Translations under genes and position numbers: made by a program | The notes under the pieces: model-generated | What the model saw: the letters and a program-made list of their open reading frames with translations, nothing else | Database searches by the model: none | What the model was told of the DNA's origin: nothing | Shown here: piece by piece, positions 18,464 through 27,447 of the stretch | Position numbering within the stretch: the first letter of the stretch is position 1 | Layout: every line of letters begins with the position of its first letter | DNA from: Roseiarcus sp963806935 | Lineage (GTDB): Bacteria > Pseudomonadota > Alphaproteobacteria > Rhizobiales > Beijerinckiaceae | Direction of reading: 5' to 3' | Assembly (NCBI GenBank): GCA_963806935.1 | Contig: CAWEAT010000016.1 | Coordinates: forward strand, 89,237 to 153,236 | DNA length: 64,000 nucleotides

Positions 18464-19561
18464 CTACTCGTTTTCGCCCTCAATCGCGGCGATCGTAGCG
18501 TCTGTCACCGCGCGGGTGGTCGCGGCGCCGCCAAGGTCCGGCGTGTGCAGCGAAGGGTTGGCGGTGACGCGCTCGATCGCCCGCATCAGGCGGTTCGCCG
18601 CGGCTGGTTCGCCCAGGTGCTCGAGCATCATCGCCCCGGTCCAGAACGACCCGATCGGATTGGCGACGCCCTTGCCGGCGATGTCGAACGCCGAGCCATG
18701 GATCGGCTCGAACATCGACGGGAAGCGCCGCTCGGGGTTGAGGTTGGCGGTCGGCGCGATGCCGAGCGAGCCCGCCAGCGCCGCCGCCAGGTCGGACAGG
18801 ATGTCGGCATGGAGGTTCGAGGCGACGATGGTGTCGAGGCTCGCGGGCCTGATCGTCATCCGCATGGTCATCGCGTCGACCAGCATCTTGTCCCACGCGA
18901 CGTCCGGAAACTCGCGCGCGACCTCCGCGCCGATCTCGTCCCACATCACCATCGCGTGCCGCTGCGCGTTCGACTTGGTGACGATGGTGAGCAGCTTGCG
19001 CGGCCGGGAGCGCGCCAGAGCGAAGGCGAAGCGGAAGATCCGCTCGACCCCGGCGCGGGTCATGATCGAGACGTCGGTCGCGACCTCGATTGGCAGGCCG
19101 CGGTGCACGCGTCCGCCAACGCCGGCATATTCGCCCTCCGAATTCTCGCGCACGATCACCCAGTCGAGCTCCGGGCCGCTTACCTGGCGCAGCGGGCTCG
19201 TTATTCCCGGCAGGACGCGGGCGGGCCGCACATTGGCGTATTGGTCGAACGGCTGGCAGATCGCGAGCCTCAGACCCCAGAGGCTGATGTGGTCAGGCAC
19301 CTCCGGCGAGCCGACGGCGCCGAAATAGATCGCGTCGTGGTCCTTGATCTCATCGAGGCCGTCGGGCGGCATCATCAGGCCGGTCGAGCGATAAAGATCC
19401 GAGCCCCAATCGAAGCGGTCGAAGGTGAATTCGATCCCGCCCTCGCGCCGGGCAACCGCGGCGAGCGCCTCGAGGCCGGCGGGAATGACCTCCTTGCCGA
19501 TCCCGTCGCCGGGAATGACCGCGATCCGATAGCGCCGCACTGGCTTATCCGCTGCTGGCAT
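18464..19561 (-). CDS. ttuC: tartrate dehydrogenase / isocitrate-isopropylmalate dehydrogenase family
   Basis: 365 residues. The family signatures are present: AVIPGDGIGKEV at the N-terminus, the Arg-containing substrate region LRLAICQPFDQYANVRP, VRENSEGEYAG, and the metal-site segment DAMTMRMTIRP and NLHADILSDLAAALAGSLG. The pattern VRENSEGEYAGVGG resembles tartrate dehydrogenase/decarboxylase more than LeuB or Icd, so NAD-linked oxidation of tartrate or D-malate is likely. Cytoplasmic. A cupin gene 22 bases upstream on the same strand may share the transcript. Confidence 0.82.
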   Translation of the reverse strand: MPAADKPVRRYRIAVIPGDGIGKEVIPAGLEALAAVARREGGIEFTFDRFDWGSDLYRSTGLMMPPDGLDEIKDHDAIYFGAVGSPEVPDHISLWGLRLAICQPFDQYANVRPARVLPGITSPLRQVSGPELDWVIVRENSEGEYAGVGGRVHRGLPIEVATDVSIMTRAGVERIFRFAFALARSRPRKLLTIVTKSNAQRHAMVMWDEIGAEVAREFPDVAWDKMLVDAMTMRMTIRPASLDTIVASNLHADILSDLAAALAGSLGIAPTANLNPERRFPSMFEPIHGSAFDIAGKGVANPIGSFWTGAMMLEHLGEPAAANRLMRAIERVTANPSLHTPDLGGAATTRAVTDATIAAIEGENE

Positions 19562-19583
19562 CAGGTTCTCTCCAGCGCGCGGA

Positions 19584-19967
19584 TTATTTCGCCGGCGCCG
19601 CCAGCACTTCGGATTTGTGCTCGTCAGCGGGATCGAAATGCGGAACGCAGATCACGCATAAGCGGTTCTTCGCCGACGATGCAGCCACCTTGTGGTGTAC
19701 GCCCTTGCTGATGACGCAAAGTTCGTCGGCGCGCAGCTTCTGCTCGGTCGTCTTTCCGCTCGCCGGGTCGTGCAGCGTAAGCGCGATCTCGCCGTCGAGG
19801 ACGAAATAGATCTCGTCGAAGCTCTTATGGAAATGGGGGACGGTCTCGTGGATGTCGATCGCGAGCGCGAGGCTCGGAGAATATTCCGCGCCGGTCAGGA
19901 TCTCACGGATTTCTCCGCAAAAGGGCGAGGCCTTCACCACGTGGTCGGCGAGCAGCTTGGTGATCAT
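19584..19967 (-). CDS. cupin-domain protein
   Basis: 127 residues from the ATG that follows GAGGACG; longer in-frame starts lack a ribosome site. The first cupin motif is HETVPHFHKSFDEIYFVLDG with two His and Glu for a metal, and the second is the weaker VISKGVHHKVAAS. Single-domain cupins may be enzymes or ligand sensors; nothing here fixes which. It lies just before the tartrate-dehydrogenase-like gene and may assist it. Confidence 0.8.
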   Translation of the reverse strand: MITKLLADHVVKASPFCGEIREILTGAEYSPSLALAIDIHETVPHFHKSFDEIYFVLDGEIALTLHDPASGKTTEQKLRADELCVISKGVHHKVAASSAKNRLCVICVPHFDPADEHKSEVLAAPAK

Positions 19968-20141
19968 GGCGGTCGTCCTCTCGATCGGTCGGATCGCGCG
20001 TGCGCCGCGCAGGGGCTGGCGATCGCGAAAGCCTGACAAAATTGCGGCTTCGCTGCAACCAAGGTTTGGCGCCGCGCGTTTAAGCGCCGGTGAAAGCTCC
20101 GGCGCGGCCGGAGATTCGATCAAGTCCCACGGGAGCTTCGC

Positions 20142-20318
20142 ATGGGCCTTCTACTCCTCATTATCATCCTGGTGCTGGTCTTCGGCGGCGGGGGTGGATA
20201 TTACGGCTACCGCACCTATGGCGGCCCCGGGCTCGGCGGCGTGCTCGGGATCATCATCGTGATCCTCTTGATCCTTTGGCTCGCTGGCGGGCTCGGTCCG
20301 TACACGACGCACGTGTGA
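20142..20318 (+). CDS. small hydrophobic protein (DUF3309-like)
   Basis: 58 residues encoded just after GGGAGCTTCGC. Two hydrophobic stretches, LLLLIIILVLVF and LGIIIVILLILWLAGG, flank a Gly/Tyr-rich hairpin. The size and Leu/Ile/Gly make-up resemble DUF3309 membrane peptides common in alphaproteobacteria. Function unknown. Confidence 0.65.
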   Translation: MGLLLLIIILVLVFGGGGGYYGYRTYGGPGLGGVLGIIIVILLILWLAGGLGPYTTHV

Positions 20319-20338
20319 CGTGGTCGCTGGGGGCAAGT

Positions 20339-20354
20339 TGTTTCACGTGAAACG
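20339..20354. promoter_or_regulatory. parS-like ParB binding site
   Basis: TGTTTCACGTGAAACG matches the general bacterial parS consensus TGTTTCACGTGAAACA in 15 of 16 positions, including the whole 14-base palindrome GTTTCACGTGAAAC. parS sites nucleate ParB loading for chromosome segregation and cluster near the replication origin. It sits in non-coding DNA. A 16-base near match by chance is unlikely. No parAB genes are in the window. Confidence 0.85.
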
Positions 20355-20373
20355 CAAGGTTTGCGAGTCACGG

Positions 20374-20455
20374 GCGCAACAATTCCAAAGCCGAGCGCAA
20401 CAACCAATCAAAGCCGAACGCAACAAAATCAAAGTCAGCCGCAACAAAAACCAAA
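20374..20455. repeat. four degenerate 21-23-bp direct repeats beside parS
   Basis: The core CGCAACAA recurs at 20375, 20396, 20419 and 20440, each followed by AAAGCC- or AAATC-like sequence. Spacings of 21, 23 and 21 bases are close to two helical turns, so the copies lie on one DNA face as protein-binding iterons often do. The remaining part of the 20,319-20,853 gap shows no gene I can support. Confidence 0.6.
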
Positions 20456-20853
20456 CCCGATTTTCTTCCGCCAATCGGGAGATTTCAAGGACTTGCGGTC
20501 GATTGGACCTCCTCTCGGCTGTAGTCGTCCTGAGCGCCGCGCCGAGGGCTCGGCGTACTGGCGCATCGCATCCCGCGCCAGACACATCGCCCGCGTTTTC
20601 CGGCTAACAGGAGCAGAATAGCCGATAATTCCGGAAAACGGAAGCCTAAGTTTGCGCCAAGACCATCGAAGTCGCGCTAAGCCACAGGCAGGACACAGAA
20701 TTTCGGCGCCGGGACCGAGAAAACGGTTTGCGCCGGCTGTTGCCTGAACGGCGCGGCGACACGACATGGTTCTTAGGGCCGCCGCGGCCGCGGCCCCATT
20801 CGCGGCGCCTATGTCCCCAGCGCGCGAGGACTGCAAGCCAAGGATCGCAGGTC

Positions 20854-22161
20854 ATGTCGAGGCCAACGCAAGCGAGCTCCCATCATGTGGTCGTGATCGG
20901 CGCCGGGTTCGGCGGGCTCGAAACCGTTCGTCACCTTGCCGGAGCGCCGGTCCGCATCACGCTCATCGACAGCCGCAACCATCACCTGTTTCAGCCGCTT
21001 CTCTATCAGGTCGCGACCGCCTCGCTCGCGCCCTCGGAGATCGCGTGGCCGATCCGTCACCTCCTGCGCAGGCGCCGTGACGTGACGACATGGCTCGCCG
21101 CCGTCGAAGCCATCGACAAAGACGCGCGACGCGTCCGGCTCGACGATGGTTCGCTCGTCGACTTCGATACGCTGGTGCTGGCGACCGGCGCCCGGCACGC
21201 CTATTTCGGCCATGACGACTGGGAGCCGTTCGCGCCGGGCCTGAAGACGCTCGAGGACGCGACAGGCGTCAGAAGCCGCATTCTCCTCGCCTTCGAGCGG
21301 GCCGAGCGCGAGACGGACGAACGCAAGCGCGCAGCGCTTATGACCTTCGTCATCGTCGGCGCCGGCCCGACCGGGGTCGAGCTTGCCGGAACGATCGCCG
21401 AGCTCGCGCGCACAACTTTTCCTGCCGACTTTCGCAACATCGACACCCGACGCGCGCGGATCGTGCTGATCGAAGCGGGTCCGCGCGCGCTGCCCGCGTT
21501 CAGGCAGGAGCTGTCGGATTACGCCAAGCGTTCGCTCGAAGCGCTCGGGGTCGAGGTCGAACTCGGGCAGGCGGTCACCGAATGCTCCGGCGAAGGGGTG
21601 GTTTATGGCGGCAGGACCCTGGCCGCGGCGACGATCATCTGGGCGGCGGGCGTGCAGGCGTCGCCGGCCGCGCAATGGCTCGACGCGCCAGCCGATCGGG
21701 CCGGGCGGCTCAAGGTCGAGCCGGACCTCACCGTCCCGGGGCGCCCGGAGATTTTCGCCATCGGCGACGCCGCCCTCGTCTTGCGGCCCGACGGCCGGCC
21801 GGTTCCCGGCATCGCGCCGGCCGCCAAGCAGGAAGGCGCCTATGTCGCGAAAGTGATCCGGGCGAGGCTCGCCGGCGAGGCCGCGCCGCCGGCTTTCAAC
21901 TACAAGCACGCCGGAGACCTGGCGACGATCGGCAAGCGGCGCGCGGTGATCGATTTCGGCTGGATCCAGCTGCGCGGCACGCTTGCGTGGTGGCTCTGGG
22001 GCTTCGCCCATATCTATTTCCTGATCGGCGTCCGCAACCGGCTCAGCGTCGCGCTCAACTGGCTATGGATTTACGCGCGCGACCAGCGCAGCGCCCGGCT
22101 GATCACATGGCCGGGCGGAGAGGAGGCGACGGCTCCATTCTTGCGTGACGAGAAACGTTGA
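20854..22161 (+). CDS. ndh: type II NADH:quinone oxidoreductase
   Basis: 435 residues from the ATG after AAGGATCGCAGGTC. FAD-binding VVVIGAGFGGLETV opens the protein; the NADH-binding motif VIVGAGPTGVELAG is near residue 165; the flavin-contacting IFAIGDAALV lies near 300. The C-terminus has an amphipathic region (AWWLWGFAHIYFLIGV) that would anchor it to the inner membrane surface. NDH-2 oxidises NADH and reduces quinone without proton pumping. Confidence 0.92.
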   Translation: MSRPTQASSHHVVVIGAGFGGLETVRHLAGAPVRITLIDSRNHHLFQPLLYQVATASLAPSEIAWPIRHLLRRRRDVTTWLAAVEAIDKDARRVRLDDGSLVDFDTLVLATGARHAYFGHDDWEPFAPGLKTLEDATGVRSRILLAFERAERETDERKRAALMTFVIVGAGPTGVELAGTIAELARTTFPADFRNIDTRRARIVLIEAGPRALPAFRQELSDYAKRSLEALGVEVELGQAVTECSGEGVVYGGRTLAAATIIWAAGVQASPAAQWLDAPADRAGRLKVEPDLTVPGRPEIFAIGDAALVLRPDGRPVPGIAPAAKQEGAYVAKVIRARLAGEAAPPAFNYKHAGDLATIGKRRAVIDFGWIQLRGTLAWWLWGFAHIYFLIGVRNRLSVALNWLWIYARDQRSARLITWPGGEEATAPFLRDEKR

Positions 22162-22243
22162 GGGAACCCCGGAGGTCGGCGTTTCCTGATGAGGCTCAGC
22201 GCAATCGGGAAGTGTGCAGGCGCATCCCGCCCTTCAGCCAATT

Positions 22244-23977
22244 TCACCAGATGCGCCGGCAGAGCGAGTCCATCGTTGTCCACCACTCGGCGCACATTGC
22301 CGCCACCGCCCCGCCCACCCTCGCCGGATGGCGTGGGGCTCCGCCGCCTCGTCGACTGCTTGAGCCCACCCCGGCCACATTCTCGAGGTCGGCCCACATT
22401 TTGGCGGCGACCACATAGGGCTGAAGCATGATCTTCCAGGGCCACAGCAGGGGCGCGGGATAAGACTGCGGCACACTCATGTGGACCGGCCGGAGCCGAT
22501 GCCTTCTCGCGATTGCGCTCGCGGCCTGAAGCCCGGAATACACGCCCAATTCCACGGTCGCGACGGCAATCGGGTTGATGCACGTATCGCCCGCAAAATA
22601 CAGGTTTTCGATCGCCGGATAGTTGACTTCAGTGCAGTATTTTTCGCTCGCAACCTCGTTGATAAAGAGCTGCTGATCCAGATTCGGCTGGAAGAACGTG
22701 TTGTCCCAGTCCACGTCGCTGTCCGGATCCCGGAACGAGTGTCCCAGTCTGAACGGGACATAACGCCGGAATTCGCGCAGCATGAGATAGGCGGCTTCGG
22801 ATAGCGCCGGATTCGCCATCCAGTCCGTCGTATCCAAACGCCCGTCTCGACCGACAGGGTTTTCAAGATCGACCGGCAATGCATTGAAGTCTGAGGCTGC
22901 GAGAGCCAGAACCGTCGTGTGCGCCCTCTCGCTCAAGTGTCTCACCTCGACGAAACTTAGCGAATACTTCGAGTTCAATAATGCTACGTAGAACTCGGGG
23001 ATATCGTGCAGTCTATGCCGGAACGTAACATAGAGAAGGGGAAGAGGAACGCTCATCAGGCGGCGAATGTTTGCGAGATCAGGCACAACGCTGACGATAG
23101 AACCGCCATGAGCCGCGTCCGAGGCCTTTGTGAAAATGATGTCAGCGAGGCTCGCGGGAGGCGCCGCAAGAATCAAGTCGTGGACAGGGTGCACGTGGGA
23201 CGGGCCGCCCTCCTCCGTATAGGAGATGCTGGTGACCCGGTGATTTTCCACCGTAACGCCCCTAACATTCGTGTTGACTTTGACCGTACACCCGAGGTCA
23301 TGGAGCCTGGCGAGCAATGGTATTATAATCTGCTCGTAAGCATCGCGCCTCAGCACCCAGCATTGGGGAGTCGGCTGCCGGAATTGATACTTGGCGTAGG
23401 TCTGATAGGCTCGCGCAGATGAGAGATAACTGTCGATCGACCAAACATTTGTCACGGTGGCATTGAAGAAATCCGTCACCGCCGGCGTTGCATAATATCT
23501 GTCGGACACAAAGTCATTCAGAGTTTGATTTTCGAGAGATTCTCGGCGAATGTCTCCCTGTGAGAGCAAATCGAGTATCGTGTAGTCTACGATGAATGTT
23601 TCTGGTACAGTCAGGACGCCTGAAGTCAAATTCTTGAAAAAGGTGCTGAACGATCCGGCGTCGGTAAAGCGGTGATAGTTGGGAAAATCATGGTCTCGCA
23701 GAAATCCGCAAACGGGTCTTGTTTCAAATTCCTCCCCGCGGCTTAAGCCTAAGTCTTCGACCAGATCCCAGAAGTTGTGATACCACTCACAAAACATGTG
23801 AGGATAGACGTCGTAATACGCGTGCCCGTGGCGGACCCCGCTGAGATTGCCCCCGGCCAGGGGCCCTTTCTCCAGGACCGTGACCGAAACTCCTCGCTCG
23901 GCCAATCGCAAAGCCGCTGTTAATCCAGCGACACCGCCACCCACTATCGTCGTTTCAAATTGATTTGCTCCCGGCAT
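22244..23977 (-). CDS. FAD-dependent amine oxidase / phytoene-desaturase-like oxidoreductase
   Basis: 577 residues from the ATG that follows GGAGGCC. The N-terminal TTIVGGGVAGLTAALRLAERG is the FAD Rossmann motif, then LEKGPLAGGNLSG. The C-terminal FAD segment is ENLYFAGDTCINPIAVATVELG. This is the amine oxidase / carotenoid desaturase superfamily; the substrate cannot be told. Base composition is visibly less GC-rich than flanking genes, with more A/T at third positions, which suggests acquisition by transfer. The last 60 residues are low complexity. Confidence 0.8.
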   Translation of the reverse strand: MPGANQFETTIVGGGVAGLTAALRLAERGVSVTVLEKGPLAGGNLSGVRHGHAYYDVYPHMFCEWYHNFWDLVEDLGLSRGEEFETRPVCGFLRDHDFPNYHRFTDAGSFSTFFKNLTSGVLTVPETFIVDYTILDLLSQGDIRRESLENQTLNDFVSDRYYATPAVTDFFNATVTNVWSIDSYLSSARAYQTYAKYQFRQPTPQCWVLRRDAYEQIIIPLLARLHDLGCTVKVNTNVRGVTVENHRVTSISYTEEGGPSHVHPVHDLILAAPPASLADIIFTKASDAAHGGSIVSVVPDLANIRRLMSVPLPLLYVTFRHRLHDIPEFYVALLNSKYSLSFVEVRHLSERAHTTVLALAASDFNALPVDLENPVGRDGRLDTTDWMANPALSEAAYLMLREFRRYVPFRLGHSFRDPDSDVDWDNTFFQPNLDQQLFINEVASEKYCTEVNYPAIENLYFAGDTCINPIAVATVELGVYSGLQAASAIARRHRLRPVHMSVPQSYPAPLLWPWKIMLQPYVVAAKMWADLENVAGVGSSSRRGGGAPRHPARVGGAVAAMCAEWWTTMDSLCRRIW

Positions 23978-24109
23978 AACGGCCTCCGTTTGCTTTTCGC
24001 CATCAGAGCCGATGTCATCTTTACATGAAAACTGTCGCAATTGACAGAGTATCGCGCCGGCGATGCAGTGCGGGCGAACGCGCGGCGCTCGTGAACCGTT
24101 CGTAAGTCC

Positions 24110-24149
24110 CCCTCTCCTCCCTCGAGCGATGCGGATGAGGAAGAGAGGG
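24110..24149 (-). terminator. possible terminator after uvrB
   Basis: CCCTCTCCTCC at 24110-24120 and GGAAGAGAGGG at 24139-24149 can pair over 10 of 11 positions directly past the uvrB stop. There is no T tract, so this is a weak call. Confidence 0.35.
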
Positions 24150-24150
24150 A

Positions 24151-26658
24151 TCAGCCTCTTCGCCTGCGTCTCATCCCCGTCCCGCCTTTCGGGCGGGCTT
24201 CGCCGCCGCCCCAGTTGTGCGGGCCCATGTCGGCGTCGGTCGGCTTGCGCGGGCGGGTTGACGGAAGATTTGCGGCCCGGCCGAACGGGCGCTCGCCGGC
24301 ATAGGCGCCGCCGGCGGCCGCGATCTCTTCCTGGCGGGCGAGCGGATCGTCGCTGACCGCGAGCGCCACCGATTGCAGGCGCTTGATCTCGTCGCGCAGC
24401 CGCGCCGCCTCCTCGAATTCGAGATTGCCCGCCGCCTCCTTCATCCGCTTCTCGAGCTCGCCGATGGTCGCCTGCAGATTGTGGCCGATCGCCGGAGCGT
24501 CGGCGAGGCCGATGTCGACGGTGACGTGATCGGCCTCGTAGACCGAGCCGAGAATGTCCTGGATGCCGCGCCGGATCGACGCCGGGGTGATGCCGTTGGC
24601 CTCGTTATAGGCTGTCTGTTTCTGGCGCCGTCGCTCGGTCTCCTCCATCGCCCGCGTGATCGAGCCGGTGATCACATCGGCGTAGAGCACGACCTTGCCG
24701 TCGACGTTGCGCGCGGCGCGGCCGATCGTCTGCACGAGCGAGGTTTCGGAGCGCAGAAAGCCTTCCTTGTCGGCGTCGAGGATGGCGACGAGCGCGCATT
24801 CGGGAATGTCGAGCCCCTCGCGCAGAAGATTGATGCCGACCAGCGCGTCGAAGGCGCCGAGGCGCAGGTCGCGGATGATCTCGATCCGCTCGATGGTGTC
24901 GATGTCGGAATGCATGTAGCGGACCCTGACGCCGTTCTCGTGCAGATACTCGGTCAGGTCCTCAGCCATGCGCTTGGTCAGCGTGGTGATGAGGGTGCGG
25001 TAGCCGCGCCGCGCCACCTCCTTGACCTCGCCGAGCAGGTCGTCGACCTGGCTGCGCGCCGGGCGGATCTCGACCGGCGGGTCGATGAGGCCGGTCGGGC
25101 GGATCACCTGCTCGACGAAGACGCCGCCGGTCTGCTCCATTTCCCATTTGCCCGGCGTCGCCGAGACGTGGACGGTCTGCGGCCGCATCGCCTCCCATTC
25201 CTCGAACCGGAGCGGCCTATTGTCCATGCATGACGGCAGGCGGAAGCCATATTCCGCCAGCGTCGCCTTGCGCCGGTAGTCGCCGCGATACATGCCGCCG
25301 ATCTGCGGGATCGTGACATGGCTCTCGTCGGTGAACACGAGCGCGTTGTCGGGCAGGTATTCGAACAGGGTCGGCGGCGGCTCGCCGGGGCGCCGCCCGG
25401 TCAGATAGCGCGAGTAGTTCTCGATGCCGGCGCAGGAGCCGGTCGCCTCGAGCATTTCGAGATCGAAGATCGTGCGCTGCTCGAGCCGCTGCGCTTCGAG
25501 AAGCCGGCCCTGGCGATTGAGCCGGTCGAGCCGCTCCTTGAGCTCCTGCTTGATCGCCTCGACCGATTGCAACAGCGTCGGGCGCGGCGTCACATAGTGC
25601 GAATTGGCGTAGATCTTGACGAATTCGAGGTCCTGCGTCTTCACGCCGGTCAGCGGATCGAATTCGGCGATGGTCTCGATCTCGTCGCCGAAGAAGCCGA
25701 TCCGCCAGGCGCGGTCCTCGTAATGGGCGGGAAACATCTCGATCGTGTCGCCGCGCACCCGGAACAAGCCGCGCGAGAAGTCGCCCGCCTGCACACGCTT
25801 GTACTGCAGCGCGACCAGGTCCTTGATGAGCTGGCGCTGGTCGACCTTGTCGCCGAGCTTGAGCGAGAAGGTCATCGCGGTATAGGTCTCGACCGAACCG
25901 ATGCCGTAAATGCAGGAGACGGAAGCGACGATGATGACGTCGTCGCGCTCGAGCACCGCACGGGTCGCGGCGTGGCGCATGCGGTCGATCTGCTCGTTGA
26001 TGTCGGATTCCTTCTCGATATAGGTGTCGGTGCGCGGGACGTAGGCCTCCGGCTGGTAATAGTCGTAGTAGGAGACGAAATACTCGACCGCGTTGTCGGG
26101 AAAGAAGCTCCTGAACTCGCCGTAGAGCTGCGCCGCGAGCGTCTTGTTCGGCGCGAGGATCAGCGCCGGGCGCTGGGTCGCCTCGATCACTTTCGCCATG
26201 GTGAAGGTCTTGCCCGAGCCGGTGACGCCGAGCAGCACCTGGTCGCGCTCATGTGAGCGCACGCCCTTGACGAGTTCGTCGATCGCCTGCGGCTGGTCGC
26301 CGTCCGGCTCATATTCGGAAACGACGCGGAAGCGCCGCCCGCCCTCGGACTTGTCGGGCCGCGGCGGCCGGTGGGGAACCCACGGCGGCCGGTTGCGGAT
26401 GTTGGGATCGCCCTCGTCAAGCAGGGCTTTCAGCGACTCCGCGCTGGCCGGCGCGCCGATGAGGCCGTGAGGATGGCTGTCGGGCGCAGCGCTCTCGAAT
26501 TTCGCCTGCGGCCGCTCCCCAAAGCCTTGGCCGAGTCTTGCGGCTTGCTCGACCAGGGCGGGATTGAGCAGCTCCGCGAGATGCTCGCCGAGCGGATGGA
26601 CTTCGGGCCGCGAGGCCTTGGACTTCACGTCGCGGCTTGGCTTTTTGGGCGCACGCAT
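24151..26658 (-). CDS. uvrB: excinuclease ABC subunit B
   Basis: 835 residues; longer than enterobacterial UvrB because of a roughly 110-residue N-terminal extension usual in Hyphomicrobiales. Motifs: Walker A GVTGSGKTFTMA, the DNA-clamping beta-hairpin YYDYYQPEAYVPRTDTYIEK, helicase motifs VHVSATPGKWE and QTIGRAARN, and a C-terminal UVR motif (ELEKRMKEAAGNLEFEEAA) that contacts UvrC. It verifies damage in nucleotide excision repair. uvrC is also in this window at 47.3 kb, uncoupled. Confidence 0.96.
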   Translation of the reverse strand: MRAPKKPSRDVKSKASRPEVHPLGEHLAELLNPALVEQAARLGQGFGERPQAKFESAAPDSHPHGLIGAPASAESLKALLDEGDPNIRNRPPWVPHRPPRPDKSEGGRRFRVVSEYEPDGDQPQAIDELVKGVRSHERDQVLLGVTGSGKTFTMAKVIEATQRPALILAPNKTLAAQLYGEFRSFFPDNAVEYFVSYYDYYQPEAYVPRTDTYIEKESDINEQIDRMRHAATRAVLERDDVIIVASVSCIYGIGSVETYTAMTFSLKLGDKVDQRQLIKDLVALQYKRVQAGDFSRGLFRVRGDTIEMFPAHYEDRAWRIGFFGDEIETIAEFDPLTGVKTQDLEFVKIYANSHYVTPRPTLLQSVEAIKQELKERLDRLNRQGRLLEAQRLEQRTIFDLEMLEATGSCAGIENYSRYLTGRRPGEPPPTLFEYLPDNALVFTDESHVTIPQIGGMYRGDYRRKATLAEYGFRLPSCMDNRPLRFEEWEAMRPQTVHVSATPGKWEMEQTGGVFVEQVIRPTGLIDPPVEIRPARSQVDDLLGEVKEVARRGYRTLITTLTKRMAEDLTEYLHENGVRVRYMHSDIDTIERIEIIRDLRLGAFDALVGINLLREGLDIPECALVAILDADKEGFLRSETSLVQTIGRAARNVDGKVVLYADVITGSITRAMEETERRRQKQTAYNEANGITPASIRRGIQDILGSVYEADHVTVDIGLADAPAIGHNLQATIGELEKRMKEAAGNLEFEEAARLRDEIKRLQSVALAVSDDPLARQEEIAAAGGAYAGERPFGRAANLPSTRPRKPTDADMGPHNWGGGEARPKGGTGMRRRRRG

Positions 26659-26861
26659 CGGCCAAATATGGGGCGAGTCGAGGGCCGGGGGAAGGGCAGA
26701 TCCTACCCATCCGAGCGCAGGGCCGAATCGGGACTTCGGGGAGGCCGAATTCCGCGTCGTCGGTTTTGCGAGTCCGGCTTTGCATTGACCCAGCAGGAAA
26801 CGGATTGGAACTTGCGCCGCGACGGCGCATCTTTGCTTGAGATTGAAACCGGAAACCGACG

Positions 26862-27427
26862 ATGAGCCAGGCTCAGCCGAATTATCACGTCTTCGAAACC
26901 GCCATGGGCTTTTGCGCCATCGCCTGGAGCGATGCAGGGGTCACGCGCTTTCAATTGCCGGCGAAGACCGCGGAGGCCGCCGAGCGATTGATCCGCCGCC
27001 GTGTACCGAGAGCGCGGAGGCGGGCGCGCCGCCGGGAGACGTGGCGGCGGTCGTCGCGGCGGCGAAACGGTACTTCGACGGCGAGGAAACGGACTTCTCG
27101 CACGTCCGGCTCGATCTCGCCGGCGAGGACGCATTCTTCGCTCGGATTTATGCCGCGCTGCGCCGGGTCGGCTGGGGACGCACGACCACCTACGGCGCGC
27201 TGGCGAACGAGCTTGGCGCCGGCCGCGAGGCGGCGCGCGACGTCGGCGAGGCAATGGCGAAGAACCCGGCGCCGCTGATCATCCCTTGCCACCGTGTCCT
27301 GGCTGCCGGCGGCAAGATCGGCGGCTTCTCGGCGCCCGGCGGCTCGAGGACGAAGATGCGGATGCTTGAACTGGAAGGCGTGCGCATCGGGCCTCCGGAC
27401 GAGGCGCAGCAGGCTTCTCTGTTCTGA
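26862..27427 (+). CDS. ogt: methylated-DNA-protein cysteine methyltransferase, one frameshift
   Basis: About 188 residues. The N-terminal domain (YHVFETAMGFCAIAWSDAGV) and the C-terminal domain are in different frames, breaking at 26,990-27,005. One missing base in a Cys/Gly-rich GC run explains it. The C-terminal part carries the helix RVGWGRTTTYGALA and the active-site IIPCHRVLAAGGKIGGFS, whose Cys takes the alkyl group from O6-alkylguanine. Intact motifs favour sequence error. Divergent from uvrB, so two DNA repair genes are back to back. Confidence 0.87.
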
Positions 27428-27447
27428 CCAGCGCTCTCCAGGAAGCC

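Noticed and set aside
20319..20853. Coding genes in the parS-ndh gap
   Set aside because: Open frames here have no ribosome site or recognisable content; the parS site and repeats explain part of it as non-coding.
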